Origin: Burkholderia pyrrocinia
GTDB lineage: Bacteria; Pseudomonadota; Gammaproteobacteria; Burkholderiales; Burkholderiaceae
Length of the DNA: 64,000 nucleotides
Reading direction: 5' to 3'
Assembly (NCBI RefSeq): GCF_001028665.1
Contig: NZ_CP011506.1
Coordinates: forward strand, 49,485 to 113,484
Shown here piece by piece: positions 50,278 to 58,540 of the stretch. Each line of letters starts with the position of its first letter. The first letter of the stretch is position 1. The position numbers were made by a program, and so were the translations under genes. The notes under the pieces were generated by a model. It searched no databases. It was not told where the DNA came from and saw only the letters and a program-made list of their open reading frames with translations.

Positions 50278-51284
50278 TTCGGCGCCTCACTACGATGATC
50301 TGCTTCGCCGCGGCGCTGGTGCTTGTAAGTGGTCCCGCATTGGCTGGGGTGTCCTCGAACTGCAACGGCAAATTCGCGAACCCCATCACCGACATCTGCT
50401 GGAGCTGCATTTTCCCGATCTCGCTCGGCGGGACACCGATCATTACCGCGGGCCAAGAGGACGGCGACAACCCTGGCGGCCTGCTGTGCGCATGCGGTCC
50501 AGTACTCGGGATCAAGATCGGATTCTGGGAGCCCGTACGTCGTGTCGACGTGACGCGTGTGCCCTACTGCTTCGTCTCGCTCGGCGGCATCAAGATCGAT
50601 CCGGGCATTCGTGCGCCCGAGGGCGAGGTGCGGATGCAGCAGGATCTGACAAAGCAATCGAGCTATCAGGTGCATTGGTACCTCGACCCAATCCTGTTCT
50701 GGCTGGAGGTGCTGCTCGACTTCGCGTGTCTCGAGACGGGCAACTTCGATGTCGCGTACCTCACCGAAATCGATCCGACCTGGAACGACGACGAGCTGAC
50801 GATGTTGCTGAACCCCGAGACGTTCCTGTTCGGCAACCCCATAGCACAGGCTGCGTGCGCCGGCGACTGCGTGCTGTCGACCGCGGGCTTCGGCAGCAAC
50901 GCGCTCTTCTGGTGCGCGGGCTGCAACGGGTCGATCTATCCGTTCAACGGTCACGTGCAGGCACACGTCTCGCATGTTCAGGCGAGCTCACTGCTCGTGC
51001 AGCGGATGACCGCGAAGCTTCATCGGGAAGGACTCCTGTGGGGAACTATGGGCGGCAGCGGGCTGTGCGGCAGCTACCCGATGCCCGTGATGGACAAGAC
51101 CCAATACAAATACCAGATGCTGTACCCCATCCCGGAGACCGCCAAAACGAACGGGCGCTGTTGCCAGCCGTACGGGCGCACGACGGCTATTTGGGGCGCA
51201 GGCAAGAGCTATCCATACAAGGGCGAAGACTTCGCCTACATGGTGTTCCGCAAAAAGAACTGCTGCCTGGGAGTCTTGCCGTGA
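50274..51284 (+). CDS. traU: TraU
   Basis: A 336-residue periplasmic, cysteine-rich protein with a signal peptide and the family opening NPITDICWSCIFPISLGG. Many paired cysteines (about 16) need disulfide bonds, as expected for TraU, which is required for DNA transfer. It lies in the F order traW-traU-trbC and overlaps both. Confidence 0.95.
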   Translation: MIRRLTTMICFAAALVLVSGPALAGVSSNCNGKFANPITDICWSCIFPISLGGTPIITAGQEDGDNPGGLLCACGPVLGIKIGFWEPVRRVDVTRVPYCFVSLGGIKIDPGIRAPEGEVRMQQDLTKQSSYQVHWYLDPILFWLEVLLDFACLETGNFDVAYLTEIDPTWNDDELTMLLNPETFLFGNPIAQAACAGDCVLSTAGFGSNALFWCAGCNGSIYPFNGHVQAHVSHVQASSLLVQRMTAKLHREGLLWGTMGGSGLCGSYPMPVMDKTQYKYQMLYPIPETAKTNGRCCQPYGRTTAIWGAGKSYPYKGEDFAYMVFRKKNCCLGVLP

Positions 51285-51982
51285 GCCATATCGCCTTCTT
51301 CGCCCGCCCGCGGAACTTCGTGCTCGCGATCATCGGGTTGAGCGCCGCCATCGTCGCCAACGCCGCAGGCACCGTCGCCGCGTTGCCGTCAGACGCGCAG
51401 ATCTCTGCAGAACGCGCACGCATCGAGCGCGAGCGCAAACCAATGTTCGCCGACCCGAATCTCGGCCGTTCGGCAGCGGGTAACGCATTTCCGGCCATAC
51501 CGACGCCGCCGCGCGCGCAGCTCGATCCTCTCGCCGTCGCACAGCGCTACGCGGCGCGTGCACAGTCGCGTAAGCAGGAGGAACTGCTCGCGTTCGCCAG
51601 CCTGTCCATGCCGGCCGAATCGCTCAAGCGTTTGGTGCGCGACGTCGCGCGCGCCGGCGGGGTCGTCGTGCTGCGCGGCTTCAAGGATGGCTCGGTCAAG
51701 ACCACTGTCAGTGCGATCCAGGCGCTCGGTGTCGACGCATCGGCTGTGCAGGTCAACCCGAATGCGTTCAAGCAGTACCGCATCACGGCTGTGCCGGCGA
51801 TCGTGCTCGTCAAGGCGGACCGGGCCCTCGATCTCGATGCTGAAGGCTGTTCGCTGCCAGCGAATTTCGCAGGCGTGACGGGCGATGTGACCGTGACGTA
51901 TGCGCTTCGCGAGATTGGTCGCCGCTCGTCGGATTACCAATCCCTCGCCGACAGAATCCTGGCGAGCCTGGGGGAGCACTGA
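51281..51982 (+). CDS. trbC: TrbC (F-type pilus assembly)
   Basis: A 233-residue protein starting with GTG at 51281, which overlaps the traU stop. A signal peptide or membrane anchor (FVLAIIGLSAAIVANAA) is followed by a helical region and a TrbC-type thioredoxin-like domain (LLAFASLSMPAESLKRLVRD, VVVLRGFKDGSVKTTVSAIQ, YRITAVPAIVLV). TrbC is needed for pilus assembly. Confidence 0.88.
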   Translation: MSHIAFFARPRNFVLAIIGLSAAIVANAAGTVAALPSDAQISAERARIERERKPMFADPNLGRSAAGNAFPAIPTPPRAQLDPLAVAQRYAARAQSRKQEELLAFASLSMPAESLKRLVRDVARAGGVVVLRGFKDGSVKTTVSAIQALGVDASAVQVNPNAFKQYRITAVPAIVLVKADRALDLDAEGCSLPANFAGVTGDVTVTYALREIGRRSSDYQSLADRILASLGEH

Positions 51983-51983
51983 C

Positions 51984-52361
51984 ATGTTGACGACTTTCGC
52001 TATTGCAGTGGTGATCATTGCCCTTGCGATGAAGGTCGAGAGCGAGCGGATACGTCACTCAGGGAACTGGAAGCTTGTGGCACAGATCGCGCTGTTCGAC
52101 ATCGTCGTCGGGGTGATCTTCCTCATGTTCGTCTTGTGCCGATTCCTGGAACCGTCCCTGCTTCATATCGTTTCAATGCCGCTCTTGGCCGGTCTCGCTG
52201 TGGTGGCTTTGATCAGTTTCGGAGTTCGCACGTATGTCCGCAGCAGGATCGGTGTGAAATCAGAGCTCAAGTGGGATTTCTTGATCCTCCTGACGGCTAT
52301 GACCGTTCTCTCGTTTCTCCGCGACATGACGGCGGCCCTCCCGCACGCAGGAGGTTATTGA
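51984..52361 (+). CDS. Membrane protein of the transfer cluster
   Basis: A 125-residue protein with four hydrophobic segments (AIAVVIIALAMKV; IALFDIVVGVIFLMFVLC; LLAGLAVVALISFGV; ILLTAMTVLSFL). No family recognised. GGGGGAGCACTGAC precedes its ATG, one base after trbC. It is in the tra operon between trbC and the TraN genes. Confidence 0.6.
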   Translation: MLTTFAIAVVIIALAMKVESERIRHSGNWKLVAQIALFDIVVGVIFLMFVLCRFLEPSLLHIVSMPLLAGLAVVALISFGVRTYVRSRIGVKSELKWDFLILLTAMTVLSFLRDMTAALPHAGGY

Positions 52362-52362
52362 G

Positions 52363-53484
52363 ATGAAACCGTTTGCATTCGCACCCGCAGCACGGCGCCG
52401 GAATGGCAGGCGCGCTCCACGCGCGATGTTCTGCATCGTGAGCCTCTTCGCGTCCACGGCATTCGCACAATCCACTCCCGACGCCGCATTCCAGGCTGGC
52501 AAGGATTTCGCCGGCAATGGCAAGAACGCGGCCGCTGGTGCGATCAACTCGGCGACTGGCCAGCAGAACCTGCCTTACTACAACACGAATGCGCCCGAGT
52601 CAGCCGATTTCGGCAACGGCATGGGTGCGATCGGCGCGGCCGGATCGCAAAAGCAGATCACCTGCCAGTCCTACAAGGCAGGTTCGGCATTCGACCAGCA
52701 GGAATGCGATGCCGTCAATTTCATGACGCGCAATCCCGGTCAGCGCCAGAAATTCAAGATCGACAAGAACAAGGATCCCCTGATGGCGGGATCGAAGAAC
52801 ATTATCGCGAACCCGGGTACCGCACAGGGTAGCGAAACCCAGCAGTGCCACGTCGAACAGACGAAGATTCCCGGCAAGACAACGACGGAAACCTGCAGCG
52901 AGACCCAGACCCTCGGCGACCAGTCCTGCCAGAAGATCCTCTCGGTCGACGTGCAGATGAGTTGTCAGCCGGGAGAACTCTTTCAAGCGCTCGACTTACC
53001 GCGCAACGCGGTAGACCACGTGAAGATCTTCGCGAAGTGTGATCCGGCCGCGCAGAGCCATTCGTACATCGAGATGACCGCCGACGCATTCGGGATCCGC
53101 GGCGGTACGGTGCGTAACGCCACCGTTCAGATTCCGAAGGATGTCGCGAGCATCCCGCCTTCTTCTTGGACCCAAACGGTCGGCGGCCCGCTCGGCTACC
53201 AGCTGGTGATGACTCATCCCGACTGGGAGTACTCCATTCGCAACGTACCGGTTTACATCCTGAAGGATTCGACCGGCTGTCAACCGGGCTCCGATCGATG
53301 CGCCTATCACATCTACTGGGAGTGGACCGAGCTGATGAACGTGTGCGACATCAACGACAACTGCCCGCTCAAACCGGTCCTGCAAGCGAAAAACGACGGC
53401 TGGGCTACCGGTGTGATCCAGAAGACATCGATCACCGACCACTGGGACAACCAGTGCCTGTATCTCGATTCTCGCTCGCAGTAG
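52363..53484 (+). CDS. traN: TraN, N-terminal half
   Basis: A 373-residue secreted protein (signal peptide ending TAFAQS) that resembles the first part of F-type TraN, the mating-pair stabilisation protein of the outer membrane. It has about 12 cysteines, including SETQQCHVEQTKIPGKTTTETC. It stops at a TAG 7 bp before the next gene, which supplies the rest of TraN with its own signal peptide. TraN of F is one chain of ~600 residues; both halves here total 787. Two exported chains that meet in the outer membrane is the simplest reading. Confidence 0.78.
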   Translation: MKPFAFAPAARRRNGRRAPRAMFCIVSLFASTAFAQSTPDAAFQAGKDFAGNGKNAAAGAINSATGQQNLPYYNTNAPESADFGNGMGAIGAAGSQKQITCQSYKAGSAFDQQECDAVNFMTRNPGQRQKFKIDKNKDPLMAGSKNIIANPGTAQGSETQQCHVEQTKIPGKTTTETCSETQTLGDQSCQKILSVDVQMSCQPGELFQALDLPRNAVDHVKIFAKCDPAAQSHSYIEMTADAFGIRGGTVRNATVQIPKDVASIPPSSWTQTVGGPLGYQLVMTHPDWEYSIRNVPVYILKDSTGCQPGSDRCAYHIYWEWTELMNVCDINDNCPLKPVLQAKNDGWATGVIQKTSITDHWDNQCLYLDSRSQ

Positions 53485-53491
53485 GTGTCCT

Positions 53492-54736
53492 ATGTCTAAG
53501 AGATTCCTCCTCCGGATTGTGCTGCTCGCCGCGGCGGCTATTTCCAGCGCCGCGCATATCGTGCACGCCGAGCCCATGTGCCAGAAGATCAGTGAAGTGT
53601 GCGTCGACGGCCCGTCGACGAAGAACATTTCAGGCGTCGACGTGACGCGTGATTGCTGGAGATACACCGCGAGCTACCAGTGCCGGTCGACCGATACGTC
53701 GAGTGATTGTCAAGCGCTGCGGGATCGTGGCTGCGGTCAGGTGAGTACGCGGTGCCTGTCGGCAGCGGCCGACGGTTCTTGCATCACCCAGGAGAACACG
53801 TTCCTGTGCAAGACGACGCCCGATCAGGTCGTGAATCAGACCGTGTGCGACAAAGGTGCTTTCTGCCAAAACGGGGTGGGTTGTTTCGACACGAGCGCGC
53901 CACAAGACAAGGATTTTGGGCAGGCCGTCGCGATGCTCGAGGCGGCTCGCGAGGCCGGTGTGTACGGCGTTAGTTCGAAGGCAGTCGAGATCTTCAAGGG
54001 CTACCACGAGACCTGCAGCATCAAAGGCGTCGGTGGCGCCACGCTGTCCAATTGCTGCTCGTCGAACGATGGTGGGCAGACATTCGTCAACTACGCGATG
54101 CTCGCGGTCGGCACGGGTAAGGCGTTGGCTACCGGCTCGCACTACATGTACGACGCCCTGTATCAGAACATTGACGGCACGCTGATGAGCAAGGGTATTG
54201 GCGCGGCCAACAGCGTGACGTCGCTGTTTTCTGGCGGCGGCTTCACGCCGACCTTCGGTATGTACGGATTCACCTTCAGCTTCTCCTTCTCTTCCGGGTT
54301 CACGTTCGTCGGATTCGATCCGTCGAGTTTCGCCCTGTCGGTCGCGATTCAGCTCGTACAGATGTGGCTGAAATGCAATACAGCCGAGCAGACGCTCTCG
54401 CTGAAACGTGGCCAGAACCTCTGCGTCCAGACGGGCACGCGTTGCACGAAGAAGGTTCTCGGCGTCTGCCTCGAGCGGGAACAAGACCATTGCTGCTTCA
54501 ACTCGATCCTCGCAAAGCTGATTAATCGGCAAGGCCGTTCGCAACTCGGAATGCCGATGGACCAGTGCGGGGGATTCAGCGCAGACCAGATCACGCAACT
54601 GGACTTCTCACGGATCGACTTTTCCGAATTCATCGCATCTGTCGCACCGAAGAACCCCGATCAGGGAGGTATCACCGGCAGCGTTCAAAAGACCGTGAAC
54701 GATAAGGTGCAGAGCTATTACGGGAACGGGCAATGA
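53492..54736 (+). CDS. traN: TraN, C-terminal half
   Basis: A 414-residue secreted protein (signal peptide ending VHAEP) with roughly 26 cysteines. It contains the family features CFDTSAPQDKDFGQAVAMLEAAREAG, FKGYHETCSIKGVGG, and QEQDHCCFNSILAKLINRQGRSQLG (as EREQDHCCFNSILAKLINRQ). These match the C-terminal half of TraN. The sequence reads intact, and a second signal peptide makes simple breakage of one gene unlikely. It overlaps the next gene by four bases. Confidence 0.88.
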   Translation: MSKRFLLRIVLLAAAAISSAAHIVHAEPMCQKISEVCVDGPSTKNISGVDVTRDCWRYTASYQCRSTDTSSDCQALRDRGCGQVSTRCLSAAADGSCITQENTFLCKTTPDQVVNQTVCDKGAFCQNGVGCFDTSAPQDKDFGQAVAMLEAAREAGVYGVSSKAVEIFKGYHETCSIKGVGGATLSNCCSSNDGGQTFVNYAMLAVGTGKALATGSHYMYDALYQNIDGTLMSKGIGAANSVTSLFSGGGFTPTFGMYGFTFSFSFSSGFTFVGFDPSSFALSVAIQLVQMWLKCNTAEQTLSLKRGQNLCVQTGTRCTKKVLGVCLEREQDHCCFNSILAKLINRQGRSQLGMPMDQCGGFSADQITQLDFSRIDFSEFIASVAPKNPDQGGITGSVQKTVNDKVQSYYGNGQ

Positions 54737-54999
54737 CCGCCAATCATCACGATCACGCACTGGCAAGCCTGCTCGAATGCGCCATCTGTATCGGCTGTGG
54801 TTGCGACAACTTCCATGCCTGCTGCGACGCGAACAGCATCCCTTGCCACTGGCTGAGGGTCGACTACCGCTCGGGCCTGGGCGTATGTAGCGCCTGCGCT
54901 GAGCACGTTCCGGCCTGGGACAGCGCCACTCGTCCCGCCGACAATTCAACCGACGTCCGGCCGAACATCGGCCCGGCTGATAAACGGAGAACCTCGTGA
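54733..54999 (+). CDS. Cysteine-rich zinc-finger-like small protein
   Basis: An 88-residue protein with a dense Cys/His core: CAICIGCGCDNFHACCDAN, then IPCHW and VCSACAEH. The spacing suits one or two zinc sites. Similar small proteins occur in phages and mobile elements. No signal peptide, so it should be cytoplasmic. Function unknown. Confidence 0.65.
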   Translation: MTANHHDHALASLLECAICIGCGCDNFHACCDANSIPCHWLRVDYRSGLGVCSACAEHVPAWDSATRPADNSTDVRPNIGPADKRRTS

Positions 55000-55304
55000 G
55001 CCAACCCACCCTTCCGCACCAGGCGCACTCCGACGCGCAACTCGCTTTGGCGATGTTGGTCCGGCACGTCCAACGCATTGCCTCAGACCAGGCGGCACGG
55101 ATCGCTTTGGGCGAAGTGACCCCACAGCAGGCGTGCTCTGCCGTAGTTCGACAAGGCGCGTCCCTCGCTGTTACCGCCCAGTACTTCGGCGCTGATGACG
55201 TCGCAATTGCGATCGCGGAGGCCGCCGACCAAGAGGCGGCCCGACTCAATCCTGAATGGCGAATCGCTCGCGAGCCGGCCGCCAAGATTGGGGCTTCGGC
55301 ATGA
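54996..55304 (+). CDS. Hypothetical protein
   Basis: A 102-residue helical protein from a GTG start overlapping the previous stop. Sequence MSQPTLPHQAHSDAQLALAM, then DQAARIALGEVTPQQACSAVV. No domain recognised. It is cotranscribed with the genes around it. Confidence 0.55.
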   Translation: MSQPTLPHQAHSDAQLALAMLVRHVQRIASDQAARIALGEVTPQQACSAVVRQGASLAVTAQYFGADDVAIAIAEAADQEAARLNPEWRIAREPAAKIGASA

Positions 55305-55690
55305 ATCGGCAACCCTTTCACCGCTCGGCGCGTTGGCTCAGCGCGCTCACGCTAAGCGCCTTGTTTGCGATCTCGTCGGCCCGAGCTGAGGGTGACGGTC
55401 AAGTCTACGACGACACGCGAGCGCTCACTGCCGACGCTATTCGCCATGGGCATGCGCAGGGGATCGTGACGGGCCCGATCGCGGAGCAGTTTCGGCGCCA
55501 GTTCCAAGCAACTGGAGCACTGATGGTAGTTGCGACCGTCGAGAGGGATCTGCCTCAGGCCGACTGCAAACGCGTTCAGTTCGTGTGGACTCAGGCGGGT
55601 GCCATGACCCCGAATGGCCGCGACGACGCAGTTTTGACCATGCACATGAATATCTGCGCGGACGGTAGCCCGCCCGGCGACCTGGAGTAA
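55301..55690 (+). CDS. Secreted hypothetical protein
   Basis: A 129-residue protein with a signal peptide (LSALTLSALFAISSARA). The mature domain has a strand-rich core (ATGALMVVATVERDLPQADCKRVQFVW) and one cysteine pair. No family recognised. Its position directly upstream of TraF suggests a periplasmic accessory of the transfer machine. Confidence 0.6.
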   Translation: MNRQPFHRSARWLSALTLSALFAISSARAEGDGQVYDDTRALTADAIRHGHAQGIVTGPIAEQFRRQFQATGALMVVATVERDLPQADCKRVQFVWTQAGAMTPNGRDDAVLTMHMNICADGSPPGDLE

Positions 55691-55694
55691 CACC

Positions 55695-56528
55695 ATGCGC
55701 GCTACGCTTCGCATTCTTCTTTCGTCCGCGATCGCCCTGTCCGGCATCGCCCATGCGGCTGACAATCCGCTCGACTACCCATCGATCTGGAATTGCCGTG
55801 CTGGCGATGTGAGCCCATACGCGCCGCGCACCAACTGGTACTGCGACGACGTCGACCAAGCGCCGGCCACAGCAGCTGCTCCTCCGGCCGCGCCGGCACC
55901 GAACGCAGAGCCGCAGCGAATTGAAATTCCAGATATCCGAACGGCAGAGCAGATGCGAAAGGAACTCGCGCGCCGGCTCGACCTCGCGACGATGGAGCCA
56001 ACCGACGACCACATCCGCGACTACCTGCAGCTTTGGCAGGTGACCCAGCAGAAGGGCTCGACCTTTGCTGATACGTGGCGTCGCGTCGTCTGGCAGAACC
56101 CTGCGCTCGACTACACGTTGACCCGGCCCGCAAACAATTCGGCGATCAAGGTGTTCGACGCACAGCGCGACCAGGATCAGGAAGCGCAGCTGCGTGCCCT
56201 AGCCAAGGACCATGGGCTGATCTTCTTCTTCCGCTCTGACTGCCCTTACTGCCACGCGATGGCTCCGGCTGTGAAGATGCTCGCAGACAAATACGGAATC
56301 GATGTCTTGGGGGTTTCAGTCGACGGCCGCGGCATCGACGAGTTTCCGCATCCGGCCGATGGCCGTGCACAGGCTGTCGCATGGGGCGTCGAGCGTGTGC
56401 CCGCGCTCTTCATTGGCTCGAAGCAGACGGGCGACCACGCCGCGATCGGCTTCGGGGCGATGTCGGTATCTGAAATCGTCAACCGACTGTTCGTCCTGAC
56501 CGGGACACAGCCCGGCCAGACCTTCTAA
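55695..56528 (+). CDS. traF: TraF (thioredoxin-like F assembly protein)
   Basis: A 277-residue secreted protein: signal peptide (ending AHAA), the TraF opening PLDYPSIWNC, a helical central region and a thioredoxin fold with FFRSDCPYCHAMAP (Cys near 183 and 186) and VPALFIGSKQ. Many F TraF proteins have lost the CxxC; this one retains it. Active redox function is therefore likely. It lies upstream of an inserted module and traH. Confidence 0.93.
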   Translation: MRATLRILLSSAIALSGIAHAADNPLDYPSIWNCRAGDVSPYAPRTNWYCDDVDQAPATAAAPPAAPAPNAEPQRIEIPDIRTAEQMRKELARRLDLATMEPTDDHIRDYLQLWQVTQQKGSTFADTWRRVVWQNPALDYTLTRPANNSAIKVFDAQRDQDQEAQLRALAKDHGLIFFFRSDCPYCHAMAPAVKMLADKYGIDVLGVSVDGRGIDEFPHPADGRAQAVAWGVERVPALFIGSKQTGDHAAIGFGAMSVSEIVNRLFVLTGTQPGQTF

Positions 56529-56538
56529 GGAGGCGTAC

Positions 56539-57069
56539 ATGTATTCCGACCAACCCAGTGTGGAGAGTCCGGACGTGGCGACGACACGCGTCTCCTCGGC
56601 GGTTCGGCTGAATCGGATCCAGATTTTGCAACTGCTCGCGCTAGCCGTCGACGAGTCCACGGTCGTGACGGTGCAGTTTGGTGCGGCAGGTCATTCGGGA
56701 GCTGGTCTCTATGCGTGGGATGAGGAGTATCCCGACGAAGGCGCGAGCTTCCTCGATCCGGCAGGTCACTCCGACAGCCCGGCGGCCGAATCGCTGCCGT
56801 CCACCGGCTGCGCCACTGACCCGATGCCGCACGACCTGCATCCGCGTACGGCTGACTCGGTCCGACGATTTCACATCGCATTGGCATCGAAGCTTGCGAA
56901 AGCCGAGCACAAGTACGGATACGCGGACTCGTGGGTAGCGACCAACTGGATGGACGAGTGTCGGGAGCAACTGATGCGTCACGTGGCGAAGGGTGACCCG
57001 CTCGACGTCGCCGCCTACTGCGTGTTTCTCTGGCACCACGGTGAGCCAACCGTGAAGGCGGCGAGATGA
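56539..57069 (+). CDS. Hypothetical protein with phage-type C-terminal domain
   Basis: A 176-residue soluble protein; GGAGGCG precedes the ATG. The first half is an alpha/beta domain (ILQLLALAVDESTVVTVQFGA). The second half, RFHIALASKLAKAEHKYGYADSWVATNWM..C...LMRHVAKGDPLDVAAYCVFLWHHGE, resembles a helical segment found in phage and plasmid proteins near dATP/dGTP pyrophosphohydrolase-like (DUF550) families. The assignment is tentative. It overlaps the HNH gene by four bases. Confidence 0.6.
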   Translation: MYSDQPSVESPDVATTRVSSAVRLNRIQILQLLALAVDESTVVTVQFGAAGHSGAGLYAWDEEYPDEGASFLDPAGHSDSPAAESLPSTGCATDPMPHDLHPRTADSVRRFHIALASKLAKAEHKYGYADSWVATNWMDECREQLMRHVAKGDPLDVAAYCVFLWHHGEPTVKAAR

Positions 57070-57509
57070 GCCGCCTCACCAAAGCTCAACGCGATGAATT
57101 GCGCGGCAAGTACGACGGGCGGTGCGCCTATTGCGGGATGCCGTTGTCCGAACGTTGGCATGCAGATCATTTCGAGCCGGTACGACGCGACCTAAAGCTC
57201 GTGGAGACCGACCGTGGTTACCGCTGGAGGTCGGGCCCGCCAACCCGGCCGGAGTTCGATGTCATCGAGAACTTCATGCCCTCCTGCGCGCCTTGCAACA
57301 TCGACAAGCATGCGATGGATCTCGAGGCATGGCGCGGGAAGCTGAGCCGCACGCTCGACGTGCTCAACAAGAACTACCCAACCTATCGCCACGCGCGTCG
57401 CTTCGGTTTGGTCGTAGAGACCGCGGCACCGATCGTCTTTTACTTCGAACGAGTGGCGGCAGAGGCTTCTCGGACAGTTCCCGTTGTGAACCAGGAGAGC
57501 ATTTCGTGA
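57066..57509 (+). CDS. HNH endonuclease
   Basis: A 147-residue protein. A zinc knuckle CAYC (residues 20-23) is followed by WHADHFEPV with the catalytic H-D-H core, an Asn-containing segment (DVIENFMPSCAPCNIDKHAM) that completes the HNH fold, and a second CxxC. This is the common free-standing HNH type. It overlaps the gene before (ATGA) and the DUF5131 gene after (GTGA). Target unknown. Confidence 0.9.
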   Translation: MSRLTKAQRDELRGKYDGRCAYCGMPLSERWHADHFEPVRRDLKLVETDRGYRWRSGPPTRPEFDVIENFMPSCAPCNIDKHAMDLEAWRGKLSRTLDVLNKNYPTYRHARRFGLVVETAAPIVFYFERVAAEASRTVPVVNQESIS

Positions 57510-58540
57510 GCGAGAACAGCAATATCGAGTGGTGTGACCACACCTGGTCGCCGTGGGAAGGTTGCCAGAAGGTCGGGCCGGGCTGTGACCACTGTTACGC
57601 CGAGGCGCGCAACGCGCGCTTCGGCGGAGGCACCGCGGTGAACTGGGGCGCGGGAGCACCTCGTCGTCGCGCTGCGCCAGACTCGTGGCGGATGCCGCTG
57701 AGGTGGGATCGGAAGGCACGCGAGCTTGGACAGCGCTTTCGAATCTTCCCGAGCCTCTGCGATCCGTTCGACAACGCTGTCGATCCGGCGTGGCGCCGAG
57801 ATCTATTCGAGCTGATTGCGCGCACGCCGAATCTCGATTGGTTGTTGCTTACGAAAAGAATCGGTAATGCACGCGACATGCTTAACGAGGTAGTTGACGA
57901 GCTGTCCCACGGGCTCAACACGTGGGACGAGCTGGCGTGGCCGACCGTCTGGCTCGGCGCAACGATCGTCAACCAGGCCGAGGCCGACCGCGACATTCCG
58001 AAGTTGCTCGCGGTGCCGGCACGTGTGCGCTTCCTCAGCATGGAGCCTCTGCTTGGTCCAGTCAGCTTCGATGGCATGTTCGCAAGTGCGAATTGGCGCG
58101 ATTGCACCAACGCGCTTGAAGAATTGGATTGGCTGATCGCTGGGGGCGAGAGCGGCCGCGGCGCGCGGCCGATTCATCCGGATTGGGCGCGCCATCTGCG
58201 CGACCAATGCGTAGCGGCCGACGTGCCGTTCTTCTTCAAGCAATGGGGCCAATGGCGGCCGGCCGTGGATGCGACCAACGAGCAACTCGAAGCTGCCCGC
58301 GCCCAGGGCTGGGTTTCTCTCGACGGTGCGTTCCACGACGGGAGCGACGAACGGGTATTTCGTCCAGGCGACGAGCGCGTCATCAGCGTCGGCAAGAAGC
58401 TCGCGGGCCGCATCCTCGACGACGTCATTCATCACGCGTTGCCAAGCGACCGATCGACAACCGGGTCGGCCGAGCGCCTGCCTGGCCGGCCTGGCCCGCA
58501 ATCCCGAACTGTCTCGCATGACGGAGGCCAACATGCCTAA
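57506..58540 (+). CDS. DUF5131 (phage Gp37/Gp68, three-Cys-motif) protein
   Basis: A 344-residue protein, GTG start at 57506 within the HNH stop. It opens SNIEWCDHTWSPWEGC, then a three-cysteine motif C-x6-C-x2-C (GCQKVGPGCDHCYAE) as in PF07505, whose cysteines may hold an iron-sulfur cluster like radical-SAM proteins. Further matches are FPSLCDPFDN, LLLTKRIGNA, VWLGATIVNQ and DVPFFFKQWGQW. In databases, these proteins are sometimes paired with a three-Cys-motif partner protein; the HNH nuclease may be its partner here. The last ~45 residues are low-complexity; the C-terminus overlaps traH. Confidence 0.9.
   Translation: MSENSNIEWCDHTWSPWEGCQKVGPGCDHCYAEARNARFGGGTAVNWGAGAPRRRAAPDSWRMPLRWDRKARELGQRFRIFPSLCDPFDNAVDPAWRRDLFELIARTPNLDWLLLTKRIGNARDMLNEVVDELSHGLNTWDELAWPTVWLGATIVNQAEADRDIPKLLAVPARVRFLSMEPLLGPVSFDGMFASANWRDCTNALEELDWLIAGGESGRGARPIHPDWARHLRDQCVAADVPFFFKQWGQWRPAVDATNEQLEAARAQGWVSLDGAFHDGSDERVFRPGDERVISVGKKLAGRILDDVIHHALPSDRSTTGSAERLPGRPGPQSRTVSHDGGQHA

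Noticed and set aside
52363..54736. TraN as a single gene broken by a sequencing error
   Set aside because: The second half has its own signal peptide and start codon, so a true split is more likely; kept as a finding to check instead.
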